Assembly (NCBI GenBank): GCA_011319805.1
Contig: SJRY01000196.1
Coordinates: forward strand, 1 to 22,933
Direction: 5' to 3'
DNA: 22,933 nt
From: Macrocybe gigantea
Lineage: Eukaryota; Basidiomycota; Agaricomycetes; Agaricales; Callistosporiaceae
Made by a program: the position numbers and the translations under genes. Positions 10,257 through 19,101 of this stretch are shown piece by piece. The number at the start of each line of letters is the position of its first letter. Position 1 is the first letter of the stretch. The notes under the pieces were generated by a model that was given only the letters and a program-made list of their open reading frames with translations, did not search any database and had not been told where the DNA came from.

Positions 10257-11102
10257 ATGATCAAACCTCTGAAATGTCAGCTACAGACCAAGCTCGAATT
10301 CAATCCAGCTGCCTTCCCAACGACGACAGCAATCTCAGTGATCTTCGATGTCGTGTTACGCAGATGGGCCCAGCCCGAAAGGGACTTCGTCGTTACCCTC
10401 TGCATCACTACAGAAGGTCTTCACATTGTTGTAGCAGACCAATCTGGTGTAATCGAGACAGCCGTAGTGCCTTGGCATTCCACCAACCAGACCTTGACCT
10501 TTTTCCGGCTCGTGATGGGATTTGCCTTTCTCCCTGATAAATACCTTGGTGTGGACACAACCATCACTCGTCGCGAACTTGGCGAGAGTACTGGAGAGTC
10601 ATTTAGCACTGTGTTTCCACCTTTCCCACTCCCACATGAGAACAATCCTCCACAACTCTTGTTATTTTCCTCCCACACTCTGATAACTCTTCCAGATGCT
10701 TTTGCTCTTACATACGACAAGGTTGCTCCAGGACATGATGCGGAAATCGACATGATATGTGTCGATAATACTCCTTATAAAGTCATTCACTCTCTCTTCT
10801 GATCCCAGACTTTAGTAGGTCACGCAGCGAAGGCCTTCCTGGTGCAATTACCAAATGGCAGAATGGGTATATTGAAGGACAGTTGGATTCCGAAGGATCA
10901 CATGTTCGAGTTGGAATACCTGTGGACACTTGACATCCCCTTCGGCCCAAAACTCTTTGATCATTGCATGCTTGGAGACACAGACAAGCTCCGAAACAAT
11001 CCAGTCAAACCAGCAGATGAGATGGAATGTTGACAAAAGCACTGCCTGGTGTCCTATCCAGCTGGTGTTCATATATCTGACTTTACCTCTCTTTGGGAAT
11101 TA
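10257..11102 (+). pseudogene. FunK1-type protein kinase, 5' half, interrupted by retrotransposon
   Basis: Fungal-specific FunK1 protein-kinase family, of unknown role in most species. This half carries the FunK1 N-terminal region (FVVTLCITTEGLHIVVADQS, TFFRLVMGFAFLPDKYLGVD) and the N-lobe with the conserved lysine in GILKDSW (Lys codon 10875-10877). It continues to HCLVSYPAG and DFTSLWEL, where the element starts. One frame stays open throughout apart from two TGA codons at 10800-10802 and 11031-11033. Both could derive from CGA by C-to-T. The ATG at 10257 is in frame; one at 10238 is not. The N terminus seems short for the family, so the gene may also be truncated at its 5' end. Confidence 0.8.
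11098..11102 (+). repeat. Target site duplication, left copy (AATTA)
   Basis: Five bases AATTA directly before the 5' LTR, identical to 17610-17614 directly after the 3' LTR. Five bp is the usual duplication length for Ty3/Gypsy integrases. It falls within the Glu-Leu codons of the kinase. Confidence 0.9.
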
Positions 11103-11303
11103 TGTTACAGACACCGCCCAAAGGACTATTCATTTTCTTATCTTATCTTTCCCACATCCCTTATCTCCCCCATCATGCTGCGCAGCGCGCAGCCATCGAG
11201 TCATCCCACTTCCCTAGTCATCCTGAGTCATCTCCTTCCAGTCTTACTCATCCGCAGTCCACAGCATTGCGCAGCCCATGGTCCGTGCTCGAGTACTGTA
11301 ATG

Positions 11304-11310
11304 TATATAA
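11304..11310 (+). promoter_or_regulatory. LTR promoter TATA box
   Basis: TATATAA, 33 bp before the 11-nt primer sequence at 11337. This spacing suits transcription starting exactly at the primer. The 3' LTR has the same box at 17491-17497. Confidence 0.65.
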
Positions 11311-11336
11311 GGACTCCCAGATGTACCAGTAGCGCT

Positions 11337-11347
11337 AGGCTTAATAT
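11337..11347 (+). other. Predicted self-primer at the transcript 5' end
   Basis: AGGCTTAATAT is the exact reverse complement of the presumed primer-binding site at 11425-11435; the flanking bases on both sides do not pair, so the match is 11 bp. In Tf1 the first 11 nt of the mRNA fold back in this way to prime minus-strand synthesis. The same 11-mer is at 17524-17534 in the 3' LTR. Confidence 0.7.
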
Positions 11348-11424
11348 TCCTTTTGCCATCATCTCAAGACCACTCTCGCACTTAGTCTGCCCGAGTCCTT
11401 CTGAGATTCATCTAGCCTAACAAG

Positions 11425-11435
11425 ATATTAAGCCT
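11425..11435 (+). other. Primer-binding site (self-priming)
   Basis: ATATTAAGCCT starts 2 nt after the 5' LTR end, the usual place of a primer-binding site. I see no TGG-type start expected for a site binding a tRNA 3' CCA end. Complementarity to the LTR 11-mer supports self-priming. Confidence 0.7.
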
Positions 11436-11488
11436 CGTCGAGACTCGCTCAGACTCACACACACACCACGTCACGCTTTATCAAAGAC

Positions 11489-13242
11489 TTGATCAACATT
11501 CGACGACAAGCGGTCGCCGACCCAGCGAGCACTAGCACGAACGACAAGAGCACTTGGCTCAGAGAAGTAGACCAGACATTGCAGTCCACGCCATTCGCAG
11601 AGACAGTCCACGCCACCCGCAGAGACACTAGCAATCCAAACAAACGAAAGAGAGAGCGCACGCCTACACCAAGTAGCGACGAAGAAGAACAGGCATTTCT
11701 GAGAGAGTTTGCCTTCACCACCACAGACGACCTGCTGAGATCCTCAGCGAAGGAGCAGCACAACTCATTGCAGAACTCTTCCTAGAAGGAGAATATGGGA
11801 TAAGCCCAGAAGAGCTGTGGTCAGACCAGAATCTTCTTGCCGAAGAAGAGGACGAACCCATCCGCAAGAAAACGAGAGAAGAACGAACACAAGCCCGAGA
11901 TTTTAGGCACAACAGATCGAGAACTATAATCGCCGAACACAGGAGGAAGACATACTGATACAGAGAGGGCACGACGCACAGAGCATACGACAGAACCAAC
12001 GAGAACGACACCAGAGTCAAGGACACACAGGAATGAAACCGCCGAATCCCTTCAGAGGACCAATCCGCCGAAGCACTGCATAAGGAGAGAATCGCACCAC
12101 CGTGGCGAAAGTAAGCAACAGTGACTGGGACGAATACTATCGTGGAGGGAGCGAAAAGGATTACCAAAGACAACCGGACCGACCGCCGCAGAGTGGGCCG
12201 ATTTTGAACAAGCTTGTAGAATCGCAGGAGTCGACCTAGACTACTGGAGAAGAACAGAGAGAGGAGCGAAGACAGAAACAGCTCCAAGAACAGCAAGCCC
12301 AAGTACAAGCACAGCAGACCCAAGAACAACAGATCCAGGAACAGGAAGACCAAGACCAAGAGAACGACGAAGAAAACCCCCAAAGGATGACGACAGAATA
12401 CAAGGGAATCATCGCCGACCCGAAATCCTTTACAGGAGATCGAACGTCCTTCGATATTTGGTGGAGAAAGATGAAACTCTACATAACCGCACATGGAGAC
12501 CTCACGGATACACAGAAGATTGGAGCGTCCTGTCTAGAATGACCGACGGACCCGGAGCCACTGGGCATCAAAGAAGATCGACACCACTACAAACCAAAGC
12601 ACATGGGCCGACTTCATAACCGAGATAGAGACACGATTCAGCAATGTCATGTCGCCATCACAAGCAGGAAGCAAACTATTCAACATCAGACAGGGAAACC
12701 GACCCATCGACGAATTTCTGGATGAATTCGTAGACCTTGCAGGGAAAGCAGGAATGACAGGAACAGCCCCTCGTTTCCTACTCGAGAAGAGCTTAAACCG
12801 AAGGACAGCAGAAGCCGTACACTCAATCTCCACACTTCCAACAGATGGAGATGAATATATCAAGACAGTTCGAGCGATTGGACGAAACATCGATGAACAC
12901 AGAAATGTGATGAGAGGAGAATTCACAAGCAATCAGCACAAGGCCGGAAATCCAAGCCGAGGAGCAGGACAGGCCATGGAAGTCGACAAAGTACGAAGCA
13001 ACAACTGCTTCAACTGCAATAAACCAGGACACATCTCACGAAACTGCCCGGAACCACGAAAAGGAGCAGCAAATGTCACATGTTTCAACTGTGGCTTAAA
13101 GGGACACTATGCACGAAACTGCAAGAAGAAGAAGAAAGGAAAATCCCGGGTCAGAGAAGTGAAAGAAGAAGAAGGAGAGGACGAAGAAGACAAGGATGAA
13201 GAAAGCTCTGACAAAGAGGGTTTTGCCGAAGGGTCCGACTAG
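11489..13242 (+). pseudogene. gag (capsid-nucleocapsid) of the retrotransposon, frame-broken
   Basis: Structural protein that packages element RNA into particles. Pieces in order: an N-terminal part with KRKRERTPTPSSDEEEQAF; an acidic part (LFLEGEYGISPEEL in another frame); a Gln-rich stretch at about 12240-12390; a capsid domain from about 12387 (SFTGDRTSFDIWWRKMKLY, later [17 protein letters not shown]); two CCHC zinc knuckles at 13006-13047 ([14 protein letters not shown]) and 13081-13122 ([14 protein letters not shown]); and a Lys/Glu-rich tail ending with TAG at 13240. Frame breaks, each one base short, lie near 11745, 12525 and 12562, with more between about 11880 and 12390. No convincing ATG stands at the N terminus, so the start is uncertain. 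Confidence 0.82.
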
Positions 13243-13453
13243 GAGGTGCTAAATCGCGACCCATACAACTGAAACAGACTCGCTTCGATACCGGATGTAG
13301 ATCATCCCATACTCTGAAATACACCATTCCTGCCAAGCGATCTGAAGCACCAAGAAAAACCATCCAAGGGGACAAACCACCAAAGAGGAAAGAGCTCGCA
13401 GTACCAGCGAGGATACGAACCGAAAAGGAATCACAACGATAACACCAGAAGTT

Positions 13454-16400
13454 GATAGCGGAGCGATAGGACCTGCATCAACACCGCGATAGTAGCAAAA
13501 AGGACTGAAGACACGACGAATCAAGAAAATTCCCATCATAAATGCAGACGGATCACCCAATCGTCAGAAAACAGCAGACCGAGTAGCGGAGGTCCACATC
13601 GACATTAAAGGACACAAGGAGCACATGGAAGCCATCGTACTCGACATCGGAAAAACCGACATGCTACTAGGACATGACTGGCTTGTCTACCACAACCCAA
13701 CAATCAAATGGAGGACAGGAGAAATTGTCTTCGACAGATGCCCCAAAACGTGCAAAATAAACCACCAGACGATCAAGATACAGAAGGTGGCTGAACCAGC
13801 GAAAACCACAGCCAGCGACAAGACAGGAACCCAGATACCCCCATATCTGATCAGATTCAAACACCTCTTCAAGGAGAAGAACTTTGATCGCTTACCAGAC
13901 CACAAAGAATGGGACCATGAAATAAACTTAACGAAGGATGCACCCAAAACGATACCGAGCAAGGTCTACCCGATGACACAGAAAGAGCTAGAGGAACTAG
14001 ATGCCTTCGTCGAAGAAGGATTACGAACAGGAAAAATACGCCCATCGAAATCACCTTACGCAGCACCCTGCTTCTTTCGCAATAAGAAGGATGGAAGCAA
14101 GCGACTCATCCAAGACTACCGGGAAATAAACAAATATACGGTCAAGGACAAGTTTCCACTACCACGCATCAGCGAGCTCCTCGACGTACTACAAGGAGCA
14201 AAGTACTTTAGCAAGATCGATATTATCTGGGGGTACAATAACGTGCGCATCCGGAAAGGGGACGAATGGAAGGCAGCCTTCCTAACAGCAAGAGGACTCT
14301 TCGAACCGACAGTCATGTATTTTGGGCAGTGCAACGCACCAGGCACTTTTAGCCGAATGATGGCGAGCCTCTTCCAAGACCAAATACGAAGAAGAGTGTG
14401 CATAATCTATATGGACGACATTATAATCATCGGACGAACACGAGAGGAACTCCAAAAGAACACCATAGAAGTCATGGAAATACTGAACAAGAACGACCTA
14501 TTCATCAAAGGACCGAAATGCATCTGGGAATCATCGAAAGTCCCAGTACTAGGATACATCATAGGAGAAGGGAAGGTAGAAATGGAACCAGAAAAGATCA
14601 CAGCCGTACAATCCTGGCCAACCCCAAAGACGAAGAAAGAACTACAAAAGTTCTTGGGATTCACGAACTTTTACCGACGATTCATCAAGGGATATGCAAA
14701 GGTCGCTAAACCCCTGACGGAGTTGACTGGAAACAAAACATTCCAGTGGACAGACAAGCAACAAGGCGCTTTCAAAGAGCTGATCCGACATATAACCTCA
14801 GCACCCATTCTAGCACTACCACAACAGAAGGAAAATTCCGAGTCGAAACGGACGCCTCAGGATATGCCATTGGAGCGGTACTATCACAACAGCAGAAAGG
14901 ACTATGGCATCCGATCGCATTCATTTCGAGATGCATGACCCCAGCGGAACAAAACTACGAAATCTACGACAAGGAACTTCTTGCGATAATGGTCGCACTA
15001 AAGACATGGAGACAATACCTCCTCGAAGCTCGAGAGAAGTTCGAAATATTGACGGATCACAAGAACCTATCATACTTCCGGAAGCCGCAGCGACTCAATT
15101 CGAGACAGATTGGCTGGTACCTGAAATTACAGGAATACGACTACGAACTACGACACGTACCAGGAAAGGCGAATGGAAAAGCGGATGTCCTGTCACGAAT
15201 GGCAGGATATGAAGAAAACCTAGCAGAGAAGGACGACATACAAATGATCAAAGAAGCAGCATTCATTCGACATCTGGAAGAGAATAATGAACGAGACTTC
15301 GAATTTATGATGTTCGAGGATGAACACCCACAGAAAGAAGAAGCAGAAAATAACGAAACAATACAAACAAGAGGAATCACGATGATCGAATCCTCAAGGA
15401 TAGAACAAATTCAACAATGCACACGAAGGGAGACAATCGTAACAACAGGACTGAAGGAAAAACCACACTGGTTCACAGAAGACGACCACATCGTATATGT
15501 AGGAGGAAAATCTATGTTCCTCCAGACAACAAACTGAAGGAAAACATCATGTTTGAACACCACGACACACCCATCGGAGGACACCCAGGGCAATACCGCA
15601 TGCACGAGCTCATAAGCCGCACCTATTGGTGGCCATCAATGCTGACAGACATCAAGAAGTATGTCAATGGATGCGAAACATGTCAGCGAAACAAAATCAT
15701 CCGACAAAAGAAACACGCACCCCTGCACCCGCACGAAGTCCCACAGCAACCATGGGAAGATATCGGAGTAGATCTCATAGGACCGCTACCCAGCTCGAAC
15801 GGCTTTAACGCCATCGCCGCAGTCACAGACCACCTGACCAAGATGATCCACCTAGTTCCCACAAAGACCGAACTCACAGCAGAAGGTCTCGCACGACTAT
15901 ACTGAGACAACGTGTGGTGGCTTCATGGAATTCCACGAAAGATCATCAGTGATCGAGGACCCCAGTTCGCAGCACGATTCATGACAGCACTTCTAAAATT
16001 ACTCGGAACAAAGCAAAACCTATCAACGGCCTATCACCCACAGACAGATGGACAGGCGGAGCGATCCCACCAAGAAACGAAGCCTTCCTCAGAAGCTTCA
16101 CAAACAACCTACAGGACGATTGGGCAGAATGGATAGCAATTGCAGAGTACCAATACAATGACAAAGCACACCAGGGAACAAGGAGACACCATTCTACCTC
16201 AACTATGGAATGCACCCCTGGAAGGGAGAGCCGCAGACGACAGAAGGGAATAACCCCGCAGCAAAAGACTTCGTCAAAAGAATGAGCCAAATACGAAAGG
16301 AAGCAAATGCCGCACTGCAATATGCACAAACACGAGCCAAAGACAATTACGATGCGAGACGAAAACCTGCCCGTGAATACAAGAAAGGAGATAGAGTATG

Positions 16401-16858
16401 GCTAGAAGCCACCAATATCACAGTCAATCGACCATCAAAGAAGTTATCGGCACTCCATACGGACCGTTCAAGGTGGTTGAAAAGAAAGGAGCCTCGGCAT
16501 ATCGCCTGGAACTCCCAGCATCATGGCAGCTGATACACCCCGTGTTCAATGAAACACTGCTCACGCCTTACAAAGGACCCCGTTTCAAGATACAAGAGCG
16601 ACCATCACCACCACCCCCTGAAATCATAAATGATGAAGAAGAGTACGAGATAGAAGAGATCCTAAAAAGGAAGAAACAAGGGAGGGGACACTATTCCTGG
16701 TCAAATGGAAAGGATACGGACACGAAGAGAACACATGGATCAAAGAGAAGGAGCTGGGGAATGCGCAGCAAGCTCTAGACCACTTCCTAAAGAAGACTGC
16801 GAACCAGGATAAAAGGATCACGACAAGAGGGAAGAAGACCAAAAATCGCACTTCATGA
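13454..16858 (+). pseudogene. pol (protease, RT, RNase H, integrase, chromodomain), frame-broken
   Basis: Replication and integration enzymes. The protease shows a DSGA motif at 13454-13465 and later LLGHDWL. The reverse transcriptase lies in a long open frame (13625 to about 14830) with SPYAAPCFFRNKKDGSKR, RLIQDYREIN and the active site YMDD at 14408-14419. RNase H (about 14835-15225) shows VETDASGYAIGAVLSQ and TDHKNLSYF. The integrase (about 15520-16200) has an HHCC-type zinc region (CETC) and the D, D, E catalytic residues in GVDLIGPLP, SDRGPQF and QAER, then a GPF motif. A chromodomain (about 16640-16800) ends the protein (FLVKWKGYGHEENTW). Breaks of one missing base lie near 14828, 15508, 16079, 16178, 16456 and 16685. 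There are two TAG codons at 13490-13495 and a TGA at 15903-15905. The stop at 16856-16858 overlaps the next ATG. Confidence 0.9.
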
Positions 16859-17252
16859 CCACCAACGCCCCCATCAGCATCGACAGCAGCGAGGGCAGCC
16901 GCGCACCTACCCCCAACGCCCAAGCGACCTCGAGAATCTGGCAAGGATTCTCAATGCTAGCGACTACATGGACCCCCTCGCCATCACACTCGGCGCATAT
17001 ATGCGCTATGTTATGACCGTCCGCACGCACCTCTGGACCGGGAGAACCCCTGATGGGACCGGCCCCACTGCAGCTGAATGTATCACGCTTCGCGAAGCAA
17101 TGGAAATGCTTCGCACAGAAAACCGGCGACTTAAACTCCTCGCCACCACACTCCACCACATTCACGCCTATAATGAAGAGCTCATTCATACATGGGCCCC
17201 GCGTGCCGCGACCGCCTGGGAGACCAATACTGGGTGGGGACAGCTGGACTAA
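16855..17252 (+). pseudogene. Small third frame of the retrotransposon, unknown function
   Basis: About 130 residues between the chromodomain and the 3' LTR. Its ATG (16855-16857) overlaps the pol stop (16856-16858) as ATGA, a layout that can allow termination-reinitiation. It begins MTTNAPISIDSSEGSRAPTP, then needs one missing base near 16915-16930 to enter the frame DLENLARILNASDYMDPLA. It goes on with LREAMEMLRTENRRLKLLA, which has coiled-coil spacing, and HHIHAYNEELIHTW, ending at the TAA/TAG-type stop before 17253. I recognise no domain. It could be an accessory protein or the remains of a captured gene. Codon use is like gag and pol. Confidence 0.55.
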
Positions 17253-17276
17253 GGTTTTTCGTGAGGACGCGAATCT

Positions 17277-17289
17277 AAAGAGAGGGTGA
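17277..17289 (+). other. Polypurine tract
   Basis: AAAGAGAGGG followed by TGA abuts the 3' LTR start at 17290. Purine-rich runs here prime plus-strand DNA synthesis in LTR retrotransposons. Confidence 0.7.
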
Positions 17290-17609
17290 TGTTACAGACG
17301 CCGCCCAAAGGACTATTCATTTTCTTATCTTATCTTTCCCACATCCCTTATCTCCCCCATCATGCTGCGCAGCGCGCAGCCATCGAGTCATCCCACTTCC
17401 CTAGTCATCCTGAGTCATCTCCTTCCAGTCTTACTCATCCGCAGTCCACAGCATTGCGCAGCCCATGGTCCGTGCTCGAGTACTGTAATGTATATAAGGA
17501 CTCCCAGATGTACCAGTAGCGCTAGGCTTAATATTCCTTTTGCCATCATCTCAAGACCACTCTCGCACTTAGTCTGCCCGAGTCCTTCTGAGATTCGTCT
17601 AGCCTAACA
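17290..17609 (+). repeat. 3' LTR
   Basis: 320 bp, same length as the 5' copy with no relative indel and two substitutions (G at 17300 and at 17597). It carries the same TATA box (17491-17497) and 11-nt primer copy (17524-17534), so it could drive transcription into the downstream kinase half. Confidence 0.95.
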
Positions 17610-17614
17610 AATTA
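17610..17614 (+). repeat. Target site duplication, right copy (AATTA)
   Basis: Matches 11098-11102 exactly. Removing the element and one copy restores an uninterrupted kinase reading frame at this point. Confidence 0.9.
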
Positions 17615-18818
17615 CTCGTTGCTTTCTTGGATGTCTTGATTGGTATGATTGATTCATTGGCAATTTCTTTTTTATTTTGCTCATCCTTCTTTCTACAGCC
17701 ATTTTTAATCTCGAGACCAAAGGAAGAGTGCACCATAACATTTCATATACAAATATTCTATTAAGGGAGCCAGGCCTGGATTTGGATGAACAAACTCAAA
17801 TCCATAAGAAGCTCATGGATCACTTTGGGCTATCTGAGATCGAAAAACTACAAGAAGAACTGCACTGTTGGGAGGGATTGATCATCAACTTTGACTATGG
17901 GGCTTCATTGATCTGCCTGAAGAAGTGCAGGCACTGCCTCTGTCAGACATGATGCAGTCAGGATCTCAAGGCAACAACTGCAATGATGAATATGATCTGG
18001 TGGATGACTACAATGAGCCTGATGAGGATGAAACAGTCGATGCTGACAAACTGATTCATGAAAGCGAGTCTGCCAAGACTCCTAGCCACCCCAATTCCAG
18101 TGTCTGCACAGTATGATTGATTTATACTTGTCTTCCACTGATCTACTTACTACTATTCCTCTAGGCTACACCTCCATTCATCGCAACTGAATTACTTCTC
18201 TATGCCACAGCTCATCGTGTTGTCCATGACATGGAATCACTGATTACGGTCCTCATCTTCGTCTGCAACCATCTCCAGGGACCGCGTAACGATGTGCGAG
18301 ACCCTCCGCTGTATGGACCGAACAGCGTGACACATCCTTCTGTGTTGAACCGATGGTTCTTGACAAAAAATCGCAAAGCACTCGGGGATCTGAAATACAG
18401 CAATTGTTTCGGCCATTTCGATATAGATGTTCTCAGTCATATCTCATCCTACTTCGAGCCCATCAAAGGAGTCATTAAGAACTTGTGGATTGCATTGTTT
18501 CCTCAACTGGTGACTGGGATTCGTCCTATGATAGACGGCGACGGTACACATAGTGTTGCTAGCTGCGCTGATCTCATCAACATTTTGAAAAGTGCACTTC
18601 TGGATAAAACCTTGATCCAGGAAGCACGCAATTGTGCCTCCAGCCAAGTCCGCCGCAAATGACCTCTTCCTGATGATGTTACTCTCCAACCAAGTGGTCG
18701 GGATGCCATCGAGATTGATCCGAGATTGAACAAAAAAGCGAAGCGACAAACGCAGGAGGGTCACCGCGGTGCCAACAAGAGGACCCTTTATCGTTTGAAG
18801 CCATCGATTTCTAAGTAG
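17610..18818 (+). pseudogene. FunK1-type protein kinase, 3' half
   Basis: Continues in frame from the 5' half: LVAFLDVLI, intron 17643-17698, then IFNLETKGRVHHNISYTNIL, the catalytic loop. Here the HRD motif reads HHN (17731-17739) and the metal-binding DFD-type motif reads NFD (17887-17895). Intron 18111-18164 follows, then TPPFIATELLLYA and HRVVHDMESLITVLIFVCNH, typical FunK1 C-lobe text. A frame break of one missing base lies near 17905-17910. A TGA at 18660-18662 precedes 52 further open codons ending at TAG 18816-18818, so the original stop is probably the latter. Both introns keep good splice sites. With catalytic residues lost and stops present, a functional kinase is unlikely. Confidence 0.83.
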
Positions 18819-19101
18819 ATGACTCACGGCAGTTTCACATAAAGACACATAGCAGATTATTATGGCTACATGGTACAGTCGTTAGCTACAAAAACATTAT
18901 TACTCGATACAGAGTTTTAAACAATCCTTTTGGAGGAGCAACCAGTGCCCGAAAAGGTCCGATATACCTGTACACAGTAAGAGAGTGAAATACCGTGAAA
19001 TGTCAAGGGAATCGTGAATGTCATTTGACGAATTTTCGTGTTGTTCGCCTCGTTTTCCTGTTTCCAAACTCGGATGAAAAGGGCTGGCAGCCCTTTGTTC
19101 T
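18819..19101. other. Intergenic region between convergent genes
   Basis: AT-rich and without a credible exon. It should hold the 3' ends of the kinase remnant (plus) and the uncharacterised gene (minus). I see nothing else in it. Confidence 0.5.

Larger units (their letters stand above)
11103..11422 (+). repeat. 5' LTR
   Basis: 320 bp, starting TGTTACAG and ending CTAACA. It contains TATATAA at 11304-11310, and the predicted transcript start is at or near 11337. It matches the 3' LTR except at 11113 (A versus G) and 11410 (A versus G), both a CpA here against CpG in the 3' copy. Confidence 0.95.
11103..17609 (+). mobile_element. Ty3/Gypsy chromovirus LTR retrotransposon, 6,507 bp
   Basis: Full-length element with 320-bp LTRs, a 5-bp target duplication, gag, then protease, reverse transcriptase, RNase H, integrase and chromodomain, in the Ty3/Gypsy order. 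The chromodomain after the integrase makes it a chromovirus. Minus-strand priming appears to be self-priming (Tf1/sushi type), and a polypurine tract precedes the 3' LTR. LTRs TG...CA differ at two sites (11113/17300 and 11410/17597). It is inserted in the sense orientation within a FunK1 gene. The coding region has at least ten single-base frame breaks and several stops, so as written it could not make its own proteins. It may have been mobilised in trans, or the breaks may be sequencing errors. Confidence 0.96.

Noticed and set aside
11103..11420. Short open frames inside the LTRs as possible genes
   Set aside because: They lie in repeated regulatory DNA, are copied in both LTRs, and show no domain or codon signal.
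11455..12494. Long minus-strand open frames opposite gag (hydrophobic, Leu/Ser-rich)
   Set aside because: They are antisense shadows of the Gln/Glu/Lys-rich gag sequence, which leaves few antisense stops; no start context or family resemblance.
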